From positions 1 through 32,092 of the forward strand of contig JAJBVG010000022.1 of the NCBI GenBank assembly GCA_020859945.1: a DNA stretch of 32,092 nucleotides, read 5' to 3'. This stretch comes from Clostridiales bacterium (GTDB lineage Bacteria; Bacillota; Clostridia; Oscillospirales; Oscillospiraceae). The position numbers were made by a program, and so were the translations under genes. The notes below the pieces were generated by a model. That model saw only the letters and a program-made list of their open reading frames with translations, was not told where the DNA came from and made no database searches. Positions 32,015 to 32,092 of this stretch are shown here, one piece after another (the stretch's first letter is position 1; each line of letters begins with the position of its first letter).

Positions 32015-32039
32015 AGGGGACGCGCCGGGCGCGTCCCCT
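32015..32039 (+). other. Perfect hairpin after the CoA-transferase gene
   Basis: An 11-bp perfect stem AGGGGACGCGC (32015-32025) with GCGCGTCCCCT (32029-32039), CGG loop. The T run lies before it (32009-32014) and none follows, so it is not a canonical plus-strand terminator; it may still act as the 3' end of the gene. Confidence 0.6.
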
Positions 32040-32078
32040 CAGCTTGTCAAAAAACTATCCTCATTCCGCAATATGGTG

Positions 32079-32084
32079 TATAAT
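32079..32084 (+). promoter_or_regulatory. Possible -10 element at the right edge
   Basis: A consensus TATAAT 95 bases after the CoA-transferase stop, with no convincing -35 at standard spacing. It may belong to a gene beyond the window. Confidence 0.35.
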
Positions 32085-32092
32085 AGAGGAAA

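Noticed and set aside
32015-32039. Canonical terminator after the CoA-transferase gene
   Set aside because: The T run is on the 5' side and no T tract follows the stem, so it is reported only as a hairpin.

Overview
The window looks like a chromosomal segment from a GC-rich Clostridia bacterium of the Oscillospiraceae, in the neighbourhood of Flavonifractor, Intestinimonas or Pseudoflavonifractor. This is inferred from gene content and style: a class-II fused PurL, paired CDP-glycerol glycerophosphotransferases, an ATT-started infC behind an L20-type leader, a butyryl-CoA:acetate CoA-transferase, strong G/C third-position bias with AT-rich sigma-A-type promoters, and palindromic intergenic repeats. 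No phage, transposase, CRISPR, rRNA or tRNA was seen.

Layout. 1-3408: 3' part of secA, then pgeF. 3442-5405: a palindromic repeat, then an orphan solute-binding lipoprotein. 5491-10517: full-length purL, a terminator, and two overlapping paralogous HAD phosphatases. 10546-16626: a five-gene aromatic amino acid operon (aroF-aroB-aroA-aroC-pheA) behind its own promoter and a 270-base leader. 16764-18886 (minus strand): a noncanonical thioredoxin reductase, thioredoxin and a Ser/Thr kinase from one promoter. 19234-20358: prfB without a frameshift site. 20433-24011: two CDP-glycerol glycerophosphotransferase-family enzymes and a polymer-export ABC permease. 24086-25515: infC-rpmI-rplT with an L20-type attenuated leader. 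25519-28916: parC-like topoisomerase A subunit, then rfbB. 29227-30454 (minus strand): a soluble sensor-kinase-like protein lacking the usual phosphoacceptor His. 30510-31995: a butyryl-CoA:acetate CoA-transferase, and the start of a further unit at the right edge.

The most interesting item is the aro leader. It encodes a 26-residue peptide (10643-10723) with ten aromatic residues (5 Phe, 3 Tyr, 2 Trp). An antiterminator (arms near 10737-10749 and 10787-10797) follows it, mutually exclusive with an intrinsic terminator (10792-10822) just upstream of aroF. This is the layout of ribosome-mediated (trp/phe-type) attenuation, controlling the common aromatic pathway plus the Phe branch. Firmicutes better known to me use T-box or TRAP control for aromatic amino acids, so it deserves testing.

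The second theme is repeat biology. Short tandem arrays with a 7-base period sit exactly at gene 3' ends and supply the stop codon, and in one case the last eight residues, of neighbouring genes. A separate roughly 78-base element with a predicted three-way-junction fold occurs three times with compensatory changes in one stem.
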